A DNA stretch of 64,000 nucleotides from positions 136,612,281 through 136,676,280 of the forward strand of contig NC_089222.1 in NCBI RefSeq assembly GCF_963924675.1, written 5' to 3'. Under the pieces are notes generated by a model. The model saw nothing but the letters and a program-made list of their open reading frames with translations, searched no databases and was not told where the DNA came from. The DNA comes from Phocoena phocoena (taxonomy: Eukaryota > Chordata > Mammalia > Artiodactyla > Phocoenidae). Position 1 is the stretch's first letter. Each line of letters opens with the position of its first letter. Position numbers and translations under genes: made by a program. Shown in pieces: positions 11,401 to 22,689 of this stretch.

Positions 11401-13750
11401 CTTGTGTTGTCTCGGTTCAAGTGTAATGAGGTCACCTCCTATCACAGAGATTTCACCTCAGTTCTGACTCACAGATACTTCCAGTTAAGTCCAACGCCCA
11501 AACCGTCCTCACCAATTCTGTTAAGCCACAGCTCCCCATTTTGCTTTACACTCCCTCAAAGTTTTATTCTCACCATTCCCACTCTTAATTTCCTAAAGTC
11601 TGTCCAGACTATGGTTCCTCCATTTTCCTTCAATCCATCAGGATCTACCAGACTTGGCTTCTCTCCTTCTCTAGTCCAGGCTCCTTGGTTTACAGGGCAT
11701 GTTAGTTTTCACTGATAATCCCCTGGTCTCTCTGTCTTCTTGTCATCAGACCCAGCAAAATGCCAACTGTCAAATCCCTCCATCATTGACCTTCTCTGTT
11801 CTCAAGCCTGGAAGACAGTGTACAGATGGAGAAAATCACTAAGATTCGTCAACCAGTCAGACCAGGAAGCTTGCGTGGCTATTCCAAACCTCCACCTCAT
11901 TTCTCCATGCCTTTGCCTCACTGGCTTCCTGTATCACAGCAGATGGCCTGGCCTCTGAGGACAACCAGCCCCTCAACTTCTTGTCTTAAAGGCCCAGAGG
12001 AATGTATCACATGCACAGACTCACCTTTAACTCCTGCCCCTCGTTTCAGCTCTCTGCAGCCAATCTTACCAGTGGTCCTCTTGTTTGTTCTCTCTCCCAC
12101 TTCCTCCAGACCTTGACCCCTCAACCATCTTCCCTCTTGGCTGTATCCTTACAGCTCCCTCTGTTCCAGGTCTTTCTCCTTAGCACAGAAACAAGCTTAA
12201 GTTGTTCCCCTGTGTAAGAGCAAACAAACATAGCAATGATTAAAAATTATTTTTTTTTCATTCAACTCTTTTCTGGACATTCTCAATACCATTGATTTTC
12301 ACCCCCTTCTTCGTTTCAGACACACTCCCAGGGCTATGCCCTGGATCTTGTTATAACCTGGAATTCTTCCTTCTATGAAAATAGACACCCAGTTATTTCT
12401 CCTTCTGCCCACAATATTGTATTATTTTTTCGTTCATACTTCTATATGACTACTACATTTGTTCTTTTATCTCTGGGCAGATCTGTTGGCTCTTCATCCC
12501 TCACTAGTCTCACTTCGAGCACTAAGTAGCCTAGATCTCATGACCCATAACTTCAACCCATCTCCTGTCTTCATCTTCCATTCCCAGGTGTTCTTATCCT
12601 TTCATCACACTTGCTTGGTAAACCCCATCCCTGGAGCCACACAACCATCTAGCTTTTCTGCACCTGGACTACTGATGAAACTTGGATACCATGTAGATTG
12701 GGGTCCTATACATCCATAGCCTCCAGCTTGAGTTGGGATCAACTTTATCCAATTCTCTTTCTACAAATTTCATGATAGCTCTCTCCTTCACTTCCCTAAT
12801 GGAATGGAGACTGCTACTTCTCTCCAGTCTTTACAGACCCTGTGACTATCTCCCTTCTCCCTCTTAGAGGATGCCATCTTTCTTAATTCTCTGAGAAATG
12901 GAGACCACAAGATGTAATACCTTCATGTTATGCCCCAAGCAGAAGATAGGGGGACCTGTTTTCAGGGCCCTGAAACTTCCATGGAGAAGCTGATGTCCCC
13001 TTCTCACAGTTAATGTCATCACATGGCCTTCAACTCCTATCCCCTATCTGCTTCCTCCAGGGTCTTTTCTTATCAATTACCTCCTCACTATCTTTAATTT
13101 CCAGTGAGTTTGTTCTACTTTCTCTTTCCTCTAACATATAATTATCTTTAAATATTCCCCCATGTATAAACAGACAAAAATTTTAAATAAGAACAAAGCA
13201 CAGAATTCATCCTTGACCTTATATCTTTCTATAGTGTCCACCTTCTTTTTCACTCACATAACAGGCAAATTTTGGAAATAGTGGCCTCCTCTGCCTCATC
13301 TTGTAGACCTTCTAGGGACCTTGTTTCTGTCCCACCACTCCACCAAATGCATCCTTAAATCACTAGGATCTTCCTATCATCATGCATGACTGTTTCACAT
13401 CATTCAGCCTCTGCAGGGACTTTATGGGTGGAAATTCTCTCCAGCTCAGATTGCTGTGATAGTCGCCTCCTGGGTCTTTTTCTTTCTCTGACCATTTCTT
13501 CTCATACCCCTCTGCAGGTCCCTCCTCCTCTGCTTTCCCTTAAGCACTGGCATATCCCAATCCATATCCCCTACCAGCATCCTTCAAAACCTACCTCTCC
13601 ATTCTTCTCCCTGGTAAAGTGTTTCCTAACTGAAGCCCATAACACTATGGAAACTTAGCATCCTGATGCATAATCTAGTCACTTGTGTGTTCCTGGTAGT
13701 GGCTTTTTACATAGAAGACAGTAAATACTTGTTTAATTGAACTGAGTTGA
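11400..13750 (+). repeat. Probable decayed LINE-2 (pyrimidine-rich strand)
   Basis: The plus strand is strongly C+T-rich for over 2 kb. The final part (about 13380-13750) follows the end of L2: a 'CTACCTCTCCATTCTTC' stretch, 'GTGTTTCCTAACTGAAGCCC', then 'CAGTAAATACTTGTTTAATT'. The upstream part fits the pyrimidine-rich L2 coding strand only loosely. Many open frames of 70-105 codons here are Ser/Pro/Leu-rich products of the composition. Confidence is fair for the 3' 400 bp and low upstream. Confidence 0.45.
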
Positions 13751-15110
13751 GTTGTTATCCTTTCTCTCTGTAGTCTGTTTATATTTTGTAACAGCTGCCC
13801 TTACAGAAGGTCTATCCTCTCCTTGTTCTTTTTCTAGACTCTCATTTCAGACCTTAGCATATTTTTCAAACCTCTTCAAAGCACAAGGCTTCCTGACACT
13901 ATTTCTTACTCTCATTTATATTCATCTTCATTTTTTTTTACAAGTGTTTTCACATCTGACTTTACAAAGAATTTCCTGTTTGGCCACCTCTTTAACTACT
14001 TCCCCATTTTCTTCCCAGTCAGGATTATGTTATTAACAAGAGATCCCTATTCCTTTGGAAGCAACCTGCTATTTCATCAAGTCTTAGAATCCCACTGGTC
14101 TTTGCTCTCAACTTTTAGAACTCTGCCTTCTCAAAACCAGGACATGAATCTGACAATACCCAGCTCACCCATCATTGGCTGTCTCTGGAGTAACCTGCTT
14201 TTTTTTTTCCAGGGCCCCTGCCACTTCCTGGTTGATTAGAATAGATCCAGAGAAGCAGTTCTGCATCGCTTCCTCTTTAGGCAAGTCAATTTCTAGCAGA
14301 TGTCCCTACGGCTCCTCCCATCCAGCCCCCTTCCTCTGCCACCACCAGCTCCTCTTGCTGCATCTGTGTCTGCTGTTTGATCCGTGCCTGGAAAACATCA
14401 TCACTTCCGCCATCTGGATGGGTGGTCTCAGCATAGTCCCACTCTGCTTCTTTTCTTTAATCTTCAACCAAACTCTCTCTTCTCTGATAGCATCATCCTA
14501 GTCACATGTTTCACCTCAGGTGTTCATGACTCTGTCTGGTTGAACATTGAACCTGTTTCTCTTGAACAGACATTTCCTAGACTGTGGTGTCTTCAGCCAG
14601 TCAAGATTCTTCTTCTTTACACCCTGGTGATGGCAAGAAGTGATGCTTATCTTCCCTTGTTAAAACCCAGTTTACCTTTTTGTTAACTATATTTTATGCC
14701 TACCAATTTGTGTGTGGACAAAAGCACTAATTCTAGGCTTCTTGCGGGTGATTCTTGACTGCAAATTACCTTCTCGGTAGTGTTATTATGTAGTATTATT
14801 TTCTCTGTTTCCACATAAAATTTCCCAGTTTTTATTTGATGTTACCCTTTTTGCAGAACAAAGCCTTATTTTTCTTCTTTATTTTTTTAGTTTTGACTTT
14901 AAAATTTTTAACTTTCTATTCCATTTTTTTACAGAACAGAGTTGTTTGTTATTACTATTATTATTATTTGAACTTTTTTTGGCTTATCTTCATGAGATAC
15001 AATTTCTAGCCAAGAATTCATATTTCAGAATAATAATTCTGAAAACCAAATTCTGTTCTGACAACAATTGTAATAGTAGTAGTACTAGCAGTAGAAGTAG
15101 TAATAGCAGC
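13751..15110. other. Pyrimidine-rich unassigned sequence
   Basis: The C+T bias continues to about 14690 without a recognised element. Open frames of 94-108 codons (13752-14036, 14175-14501, 14384-14686) overlap in different frames. A (TAG)n-like patch sits at about 15070-15115. Confidence 0.35.
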
Positions 15111-15114
15111 AGTT

Positions 15115-15250
15115 ACCATTCATTCAACGAGTATTTGTTAAGCACCTACTGTATGCCAAGCAGCACGCTATAAATTGAGGAGAAAATTGTGAGACATTCT
15201 ATAACTGTCCCTGGTCCCATGGACCCTGCTGTCTAGTGAGGAATACAAAT
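15115..15250 (-). repeat. L2-like 3' tail
   Basis: 'CATTCATTCAACGAGTATTT', 'AAGCACCTACTGTATGCCAA' and 'CCTGCTGTCTAGTGAGGAA' match the reverse complement of the L2 tail as it appears across mammals. The sub-type is not determinable by eye. Confidence 0.65.
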
Positions 15251-15439
15251 GTTAATCAGATAGTCACACAAACAAAAACAAAAATCAGCCCGGCAATACA
15301 AGCATGGCAGAGACTGCTGGTCACCCACCACCATCCTGCTTCTCTCTTGGCTTTCAGTGGTAGCACGCCTCAGTTAGCTGGGCTCATGGCTGTCCAGGCA
15401 GAGACAGAGAGACCACATCCTCTTTCTAATAAAGAAAGA

Positions 15440-15685
15440 GAGAGTCTTCTATTTACTAAGCACTTACATAACACTCCCTGAGTGCCAGCTACTCTTCTAG
15501 TCCCTGACACATACGGGCTCATTTTGTTCTCTCATGAACCCTTTCTGGGTACAGACTATTATTATCCTACTTTTGCAGCTGAATATTTAGAGGTCATGTA
15601 CCTCTTAAGAGAAGAAGCTGGGATACAAATCCAGTCAGTCTATCTTCAGAGTCAATGCTCTTAACCATGGCACTAGGCTTTCTGT
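15440..15685 (-). repeat. MIR SINE
   Basis: Reverse-complement MIR: 'TAAGCACTTACATAACACTC', 'ATTATTATCCTACTTTTGCA', 'GAAGCTGGGATACAAATCCA' and 'AATGCTCTTAACCATGGCAC'. Nearly full length and diverged. The frame at 15482-15664 is MIR-derived. Confidence 0.85.
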
Positions 15686-15699
15686 ATAAAGATCTCCCA

Positions 15700-15850
15700 T
15701 GTTGTATGTGTGTGTACATATGATCTATATGTGTACATATGATCTATATGTGTAAATGCTAACCTGAAAGAGTGTATCTGTGTCTATGTCTGTGTGTCTC
15801 TGTGTATGTCTATGTGTCCATGTGTATGTCTGTGTGTGTTTGTGTGTAAA
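15700..15850. repeat. TG-rich microsatellite / short tandem repeat
   Basis: Two copies of a ~20-base unit containing 'TGTGTACATATGATCTATA', followed by degenerate TGTCTGTGTGTC-type repeats. Confidence 0.85.
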
Positions 15851-15859
15851 CAGAAGTCT

Positions 15860-16915
15860 ATGATTTCACTTAGATCAACACAAGTCTTTTGATTTAATAC
15901 TGCAAATCTAATCCTGCCTCCTTACCCTAGGGGATCAACTCAGTGGACATCTACAGTTATTGACTATGGACACCATTTGATCAAATGTATAGATTGGGAA
16001 ATGGATTATACTCCATTTAAATTTATTATAAAATATTGGCTATAATCCCTGAGCTATACATTACATCCTTGTATCATATTTATTTTATACCTAGTAGTTT
16101 GTATCTCTTAATTTCTCTTAGAAAACTAACTTCAGCCATGGGTTATCCAGATTATCATGATCATTCAGATTATACATGATCTCAGTATCCAAAGGACCTT
16201 CGATAACTCATCTTACAACTTCAGCTGCTCCTGCAAATAGGACCCTCATGTTATTTTAGATACACGAGGTCACTAAAAATCTAAACACAAACCTAACTGT
16301 GATAATTTTAGAAAGACACTTTTCTTACTGCTGTTAAGTGAAACACACAGTTCTGCTGAGAATAAACACGGGAGAGAAAAAGTTCTTTTCTAACACCTGA
16401 TGCCTCATTTGTTGGTCATCTGTTCTGAGCTGGACTTGAGTGCAGCCTTCAGTGGAGTCAGTGTTGGAAGATAAGTGAGAGCACATGGCGAGTGCATGAT
16501 AAGGCCTCGGCAGCCTTAAGTAAATGTGAACAACAGTGCTCTTCTAAGGGGTGTTCTGAGAAAAAAGCATTGTTATCATCAGCATCTTCTTAACACACAT
16601 CACACTTCTTAACAACTTTCCTTGGAGTTTTCAACATGTTTGTTCTTTGAACCCTGAATTATCTGCCAGGGAAGAAATTCTTCCCAAGACCAACCAGTGG
16701 TTGTTAGTGTGGCTTGTGGCTCTCAAAGCAGTTTTCTGCTGTTGTCAGCACAGCAGGAAGGAGCCTGTCCCTAGATAGCCACTGCCTGGGGCCAGCCCAG
16801 CCCTGCGCAGTGGGCCAGGAGAGGACCATCAGCCAAAGCTTTTGGAAAAACCTATAGCAAGCCTTTCAGAGGTGTTCTAGGTCTAGTGGGAGAAATTAAG
16901 AGGTACAGCCTACTA
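15860..16915. other. Unassigned sequence
   Basis: No recognised gene or repeat. 'GATTATCATGATCATTCAG' near 16150 is locally repetitive. Confidence 0.35.
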
Positions 16916-16916
16916 G

Positions 16917-17062
16917 GTGTAAAATAAATAAGATACAAGGAGGTAATACAGCTGGTATTTTATAATAACTCTAAATGGAGTATTATTTAGTATTAATATC
17001 ACATGGGGTATGCCCAAGATGAATATAATATTATAAATCAACCGTACTTCAATAAAAAATAA
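16917..17062 (+). repeat. LINE-1 3' terminus (older subfamily)
   Basis: 'AAAATAAATAAGATACAAGG', 'GGTATTTTATAATAACTCTA' and 'ACTTCAATAAAAAATAAATG' follow an L1 3' end. It abuts a second L1 3' end in the same direction. Confidence 0.75.
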
Positions 17063-17455
17063 ATGTTAAGTCAAATATCATATGATATCATTTACACGTG
17101 GAATCTAAAAAATGATATAAATGAATGTATTTGCAAAACAGAAATAGATTCACAGACATAGAAAACAAACTTATGGTTACCAAAGGGGACAGCAGAAGTG
17201 GGGGGAGGGATAATTTAAGGGTTTGTGATGAACGGATACACTACTCTATATAAAATAGATAAACAACAAGGACTTACTGTAGAGCACAGGGAACTCTATT
17301 CAATATCTTGTAATAACCTACAATGGAAAAGAATCTGAAAAAAAATATATATATATATAAAACAGACTCACTTTGCTGTACACCTGAAACTAACACAACC
17401 TTGTAAATTAACTATACTTCAATTTTTAAAAGTGGTTAAAAATTAATTAATTAAT
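17063..17455 (+). repeat. LINE-1 3' end (cetartiodactyl type)
   Basis: 'ATATCATATGATATCATTTA', 'GTGGAATCTAAAAAATGATA', 'AGACATAGAAAACAAACTTA', 'AACAACAAGGACTTACTGTA' and 'CTGTACACCTGAAACTAACA' identify the terminal ~390 bp of an L1 of the type repeated at 24881. 5'-truncated and non-coding. Confidence 0.88.
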
Positions 17456-17459
17456 TTTT

Positions 17460-18430
17460 AAAAAGCTAAAAAAATTAAGAAGAGTGGGATACGCAGTTTG
17501 CCTCTTCTCCATTTTCTGCCTATCCGTTTTAAAGTGTCAATGTAAAAATGGCTCCTCCACTATCCAGAAGGGACCTAAAAGTTCAATGGGAAATTCTAAT
17601 TCTAGTCTATTGGTTTCCTAATTTGGACCAGATGAAGTATTCCACCAAGTAGCTTTAGCTCTGCAAAGACAGGTCCCATCACAATTTCTCCCTGCCTCTC
17701 CAAGCTGCCAACATGCCCAGTGCAGTCAGTATTTACAAAGAGAAAAAAATGTGCAAGTGAATGGAAGATGCTAAATTCTACCGCTTCTTGTCATCCACTG
17801 ATGAACATTTGAGAGTAATCTTAGAGCGTTTCCCGTAGATGTCCTGGAGACATTTATAGAGCTATTTTGAGGGACTAAATATAAATATTGAGAATGCAGA
17901 GAGATAAAAGCTCTGAGATAAATCTTCCATTTTGATAATCAGGAAAAGGTGTGGAGAAGTGTTGGGACCTTTGTTTTCAGTCTCTGAACCGTTTTCTTAC
18001 TTCGTGTGTTCCTTGACTCATTAGTTCATTCACAGGCTTTGGAGTTAGGTCAGGGCGAACCCATCCTCGTAGTCACTTGATTGGTGCTGTCCGGCAAGTC
18101 TCTGGTATCCCTCAACTTCAGTGTCCTGTAAAATGTGAATTCATTAATTTAGTCAAGAGATGTTTGGGGTCCCTTCCTAGGTTCCACACATAGCACAGAG
18201 TAGAGAGACATTGATTGTTCCTACTCTCCTGGAGCAGTTGAATGTCAAAATAGCAAATTAGAATGTAGATTTGAAGAAATGTGGAATGCTGCCCACAGAG
18301 AAAAGATGGAAAATATGAAAGGGCAATTAAAATAAGAAGGACTAGTTGAAATTTCAAGGAGAGACTTGAGAGATAAGAAATGTTGAAGATATCAAGGCTG
18401 ATGGTTTTTCAGACATTATGAAAGACAGAC
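17460..18430. other. Unassigned sequence
   Basis: No gene seen. 18120-18260 has a faint L2-tail resemblance ('GAATTCATTAATTTAGTCAA', 'CTCCTGGAGCAGTTGAATG'), too weak to call. Confidence 0.35.
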
Positions 18431-18725
18431 CTAGATTCAGAGAGCATAATACATCTCAGGTGGAATTAAAAAAGGAAATTTGTATCAAGGCACATTATAG
18501 TGTCATTGTAGAATTTCAAACATGGAATTTTGACAGAAACACTTCAAAGCTGCCATAGAGAAAAAGCAGATATATAAAGGAGCAATAATCATATCAACAG
18601 CAGAATTCTCAACAATAATGGATGTCCAAAGACAGTGAAATAAATGCAAAGAGAAAATAACTTTACCTAGTTAAACTATAGTCTCACTTCTAAAGAATCC
18701 TCAAAAGAAGAGCTTTTAAAAGATA
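18430..18725 (+). repeat. Old LINE-1 / HAL1-like fragment, left half
   Basis: A-rich sequence resembling the ORF1-proximal part of old L1 or HAL1: 'ACTTCAAAGCTGCCATAGAG', 'GAATTCTCAACAATAATGGA' and 'AATCCTCAAAAGAAGAGCTT'. The frame is broken. It is interrupted by the DNA transposon at 18728-20112 and resumes at 20115 ('CTTCAGAGAAAAAGAACATA'); removing the insert restores a continuous L1-like string. Confidence 0.65.
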
Positions 18726-18727
18726 TA

Positions 18728-20112
18728 CAGTTGACCATTGAACAATGCTGGGGTTATGGTCACTGATCCCTGGGCTGTCAAAAATCCACATATAATTTTT
18801 GACTCCCCCAAAACTTAACCTCTAATAGCCCACTGTTGACCAGAAGCCTTACTGATAACATAAACAGTTGATTCAAATATATATTGTATGTTATATATAC
18901 TGTGTACTTACAATAAGGTAAACTAAAGAAAAGAAAATATTATTAAAAAAACATAAGGAAGAGAAAATACATTTATGGGACTGCACCGTACTTATTGATA
19001 CCATAGGTTTACGTTGCCTGTTTACAAAATAGTCTTTCTCTCAATTCCTACATCAATATTGTCTTATATGATACAAAACACTGTGGATGTTATATTATTA
19101 CTAACACTAGACATCAAAAATGAAAAGATAATGTGAAAAATAAATTTATATTTACTTGCAGGTATAATGATTCCTGTATTGAAGACAAAGAAGCAGCAGT
19201 ATAATTGCCTTATTATAGCCTAGTGTAATCCATACGATTGCTTCATGATAGCCCAGCCTATACACTTAGGAATAAATCATTATAAACTTTTTTGACATTC
19301 AGTATTACCACCATGTTGATAACACAGTGCTGCAAACATTGTTACATCTTTTAAAAAAAACACTTACTTGTGATGATAGGCTGAAATGCATCTTCTCCCA
19401 GTATGAGAGGGGCATACTGTACAATAATGTGATATTTTGAAAACAAAGTTATAAAATAGTAATAAAGTTAACACATTATTAATTTTATATTAAACATCAC
19501 TCACCTTATGCCTATATAGAGATAGACTAGTACTACAAATATTTTTTTAACTTTTTATTCTATATTGGAGTATAGTTGATTAACAATGTTGTGATAGTTT
19601 CAGGTGTACAGCAAAGTGATTCAGTTATACACATACATGTATCTATTCTTTTTCAAATTCGTTTGCCATTTAGGTTGCTATATAATATTGAGCAGAGTTC
19701 CCTGTGTCAGACAGTAGGTCCTTGTTGGTTATCAATTTTAAATACAGCAGTGTGTACATGTCAATCCCATGCTCTCTAACTATCCCTCCCCCCGCTTCCC
19801 CCCTGGTAACCATAAGTACAGTTCTCTAAGTCTGTGAGTCTGTTTCTGTTTTGCAAATAAGTCCATTTGTATAATTTCTTTTTAGATTCCACATAAAAGC
19901 AATATCTTATATTTCAGTACTACATATATTTTATGCATTCCTGATATACTTAATTTTTCTTAATTTTTTGATATTTCTAGTTACATGATTCATCTGTGAG
20001 TTTTTTCAAATTGCTGCAAATCTCTAGAATTTTTTTCAATATATTTATTGAAAAAAATCTCTGTATAAATAGACCAGTGTAATTCAAACCCATGTTGTTC
20101 AAGGGTGGACTG
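18728..20112 (+). mobile_element. TcMar-Tigger DNA transposon, interrupted by an L1 3' end
   Basis: The ends are inverted repeats: 'CAGTTGACCATTGAACAA' at the left, and 'CAGTCCACCCTTGAACAA' reading inward from the right. Each is flanked by TA (18726-18727 and 20113-20114), the TSD of Tc1/mariner elements. Without the L1 it is about 1 kb, far shorter than an autonomous Tigger, and has no transposase frame, so it is a non-autonomous or internally deleted copy. Orientation is arbitrary. Subfamily not determined. Confidence 0.85.
19547..19915 (-). mobile_element. LINE-1 3' end nested in the Tigger element
   Basis: Antisense L1 3' end: 'AGTATAGTTGATTAACAATG', 'GTTTCAGGTGTACAGCAAAG', 'AGTAGGTCCTTGTTGGTTAT' and 'CCCTGGTAACCATAAGTACA'. 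A ~17-base TSD beginning AGTACTACA flanks it (19529-19546 and 19916-19933; one clear mismatch). The poly(A) lies at the left as T-rich sequence. Non-coding. Confidence 0.92.
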
Positions 20113-20114
20113 TA

Positions 20115-20460
20115 CTTCAGAGAAAAAGAACATAAATACAGAAGCAATATCTCAGATCTCAGATATGCTCAGGAATGTGAGCAAAGAAAAACTGGGAACC
20201 ATGGGGACAAAACCAAACATACTTCGATTGTATAAACCAACAGTAGTAATAATGATGAATTATAGCATAGAGAACATCGTGGAATTAAAACCCAGTACAG
20301 GGAAACTATAATATATAAGACAGGAAGTAGGGTGATGAGAATTAGAGCAATATTAGTTTTCTCTTAATTATTCAGGAGGAGGGGGAATGTTGATTAATAT
20401 TAAATAAAAACAGTACAATTTAAAAGTCTAATTAGTTTGGAATTAAAAAAGAAAAAGAAT
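20115..20460 (+). repeat. Old LINE-1 / HAL1-like fragment, right half
   Basis: Continuation of the element interrupted at 18725: 'CTTCAGAGAAAAAGAACATA', 'ATTAAATAAAAACAGTACA', ending in an A-rich stretch near 20460. The frame at 20105-20311 is debris of this element. Confidence 0.6.
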
Positions 20461-20689
20461 AAAAATTGAATATAAAACTTCCAATCAAGTAACAGAAAAA
20501 AAGGGGACTGAACTCAGCCGAGTACTGTAATATGAAGAGTTCTTTAGAAAGGAATTCATGATGAAATGGAGATTGAATTGGATGAGTTGAGAAAGTGGGG
20601 TCAGGGAGATTATTAATGAGGTGAAGTGTAAGTTTTGTGTTTAGAATTGTGAATTGTGTTGAAACCATTTAGGGGAATAATAAGTGAGG

Positions 20690-20835
20690 CTGGACCCCAT
20701 CATGCCAGGACCTGAATGACATGATGTGGAGTTTAGACCTTATTGGGAAGGTGATTGGGAAGTTTGTGATCAGATGCGTAGTTGAGTAGGAACAATGTGA
20801 AAGTTAGATTTAGTGGGAAAGTACTAGCAGTGGTG
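20690..20835 (-). repeat. LINE-2 fragment
   Basis: 'GGACCCCATCATGCCAGGAC', 'TAGACCTTATTGGGAAGGTG' and 'GTGATCAGATGCGTAGTTG' follow the antisense 3' region of L2. Heavily diverged. Confidence 0.5.
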
Positions 20836-20844
20836 TAACATCAG

Positions 20845-21160
20845 TTAGGAATACTTTCAGCTGCAACTCAGGGTAAATTTAAAAGGAGCTGATAAAGAGT
20901 GGTCGTGTTTGTCACGTAACCCAAGCTGTGGAGGGCATCCGTGGCTGGCTGGGGTCAGATGTTCAGTTATATCCGCAAAGGACCCCAGCTCTTTCTGTTG
21001 TTTTGCTCTGCCATGCTCAGCACACATTAGTGGCTTCACACTTCACGGCCACAAGATGACTGCTAGCTTCATGTTTCATAACCTCAAATGAGAGCAAGAG
21101 TCAAGGGTGTCATCAAGGCAAAGAAAAACTTTTGCTTGTGTTGCTCTCACCTTTAATCAG
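20845..21160. repeat. Ancient interspersed repeat, left part (split by an MLT1 LTR)
   Basis: Starts near 'GGAATACTTTCAGCTGCAAC' and resembles a common medium-reiteration repeat I cannot name. It probably resumes after the MLT1 LTR as the 21624-21720 stretch. Frames at 20857-21039 and 20909-21091 lie within it. Confidence 0.45.
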
Positions 21161-21623
21161 TGTTTTAATCTGCCCTAACAAAGAGCCACAAACTGGTGGC
21201 TTAAAATAACAGAAGTGTACTCTCTTAGAGTTCTGGAGGCCAGAAGTCTGAAGACAAGGTTTTGGTAAAACCAGGCTCCCTCTGAAGGCTCTAGGATCCT
21301 TTTTTACCACTTCCTAACTTCTGGGGGTTGACAGCAATCCTTGGCAGTCCTTGGCTTGTAGCTATATCCCTCCAATCTCTGCCTGTGTCATCACTTGGAC
21401 TTCTTCCCTTTGTGTCTCTTCTCTGTGTCTGTATGTCCAAATCTCCATCTCCTGTCTCTCTATAAAGACACTTGTCATTGCATTTTGGGTCCTCTCATCT
21501 AGTATGACCTCATCTTAACTTGATTATCTGCAAAGTCTGTATCTCAAAATAAGGTCACAGGCACAGGTACTGAGGTTAGGACTTGAACATAACTTGTTGA
21601 GGGATACAATTCAATTCACTACA
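21161..21623 (-). repeat. MLT1-type solo LTR (ERVL-MaLR)
   Basis: Antisense MLT1: 'GAGCCACAAACTGGTGGCTT', 'TTAGAGTTCTGGAGGCCAGA', 'ATCCTTGGCAGTCCTTGGCT', 'GGTACTGAGGTTAGGACTTG' and a terminal 'TTCACTACA'. The LTR begins TG and ends CA on the plus strand. A perfect 5-bp TSD, ATCAG, flanks it at 21156-21160 and 21624-21628, so it is a clean solo LTR of a non-autonomous retrotransposon. Confidence 0.92.
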
Positions 21624-21719
21624 ATCAGGGATCAAAACATTTTCTCAGAAGTGCCCAGCAGGCATCCCTTCATATCCTGTGGCCAGTTCTGAGTCACAGA
21701 CACAATCTTCAGCCAGGGG

Positions 21720-22345
21720 CTTACACTTCTTCTATGGATATCAAGAGCTTTCTGGTTGACATCTAGCAAAAATCAGAATTAAAATAACAAGGGAGAAGAG
21801 AAATGGCTGCTTCATCTTTAGATGCTTGCTAAATGAGCCCCAGGGTCTGTTATGCAGGGAGACAAATTGGGAAGCTACTGTATATATATATTGATGAGTT
21901 AAGGGACTGAACTAAAAAACAGGGTATGATATATGAGCAACACATGCAGAGATGGACTCAATACATCCTGGAAACTACAATTACGAGCACAAGAGAATCC
22001 ATGCACAAGGATAAGAGCAACCTAGACTCTGGGAAACAAGAGACTCTGTGAAACCTGACATTGAATGAGTGAGCAGATGGTGATTTGGAAAAGGTGAGTA
22101 ATAACCAAGCTACAGAGAGATGTGGACACCAAGAAAGCTGTTGAAGCCACAGTTTTCTTTCTTTGTTTATTTGTAATCCCCATCTCCAACCCCCCACACC
22201 CGCTCCTCCACTCATCAACCCAAAGTGGAAAGTGTATTTCCTGCTTCAACGAATCCCTGGCAAGAACAGCTCTCCGGGAAGATACCCAGCACATGTCATG
22301 GAGACTGGAAAGCTTCTGGATGACACAGTTGCTTTTTTTGGAAGA
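21720..22345. other. Unassigned sequence
   Basis: No recognised repeat or gene. Overlapping frames on both strands (21958-22294 minus, 22122-22457 plus) have no recognisable domains, and the plus-strand ones run into the SINE that follows. Confidence 0.35.
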
Positions 22346-22351
22346 TGAACA

Positions 22352-22670
22352 TCAAGAGTGCCCTGGTGGTGCAGTGGTTAAGAATCCTCCTGCCAATGCA
22401 GGGGATGCAGGTTTGAGCCCTGGTCCAGAAAGATCCCACACGTTGTGGAGCAACTAAGCCCGTGTGCCACAGCTACTGAGCCCACGTGCCACAACTACTG
22501 AAGGCCGTGTGCCTAGAGCCCGTGCTCTGCAACAAGAGAAGCCACCGCAATGAGAAGCCTGTGCACTGCAACAAAGAGTAGACCCTGATCACCACAACTA
22601 GAGAAAGCCCACACACAGCAATGAAGACCCAACACAGCCATAAATAAATAAATAAATTTTTAAAAAAAGA
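22352..22670 (+). mobile_element. CHR-type SINE, long form
   Basis: Head 'GTGCCCTGGTGGTGCAGTGG', B-box-like 'GGTTTGAGCCCTGGTCC', then 'CACAACTACTGAAGGCC' body units, a 'CAGCCATAAATAAATAAATA' tail and an A-rich end. Diverged. Confidence 0.92.
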
Positions 22671-22689
22671 AAAAAAAAAGGTGCCCGAG

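Noticed and set aside
11398..14686. Cluster of 70-108-codon plus-strand frames as a multi-exon gene
   Set aside because: The frames overlap in different phases, share a composition bias and part of the interval matches L2. I saw no consistent exon pattern.
15700..15850. CRISPR-like spaced repeats
   Set aside because: Short degenerate TG-type tandem units without unique spacers; this is a eukaryotic genome.
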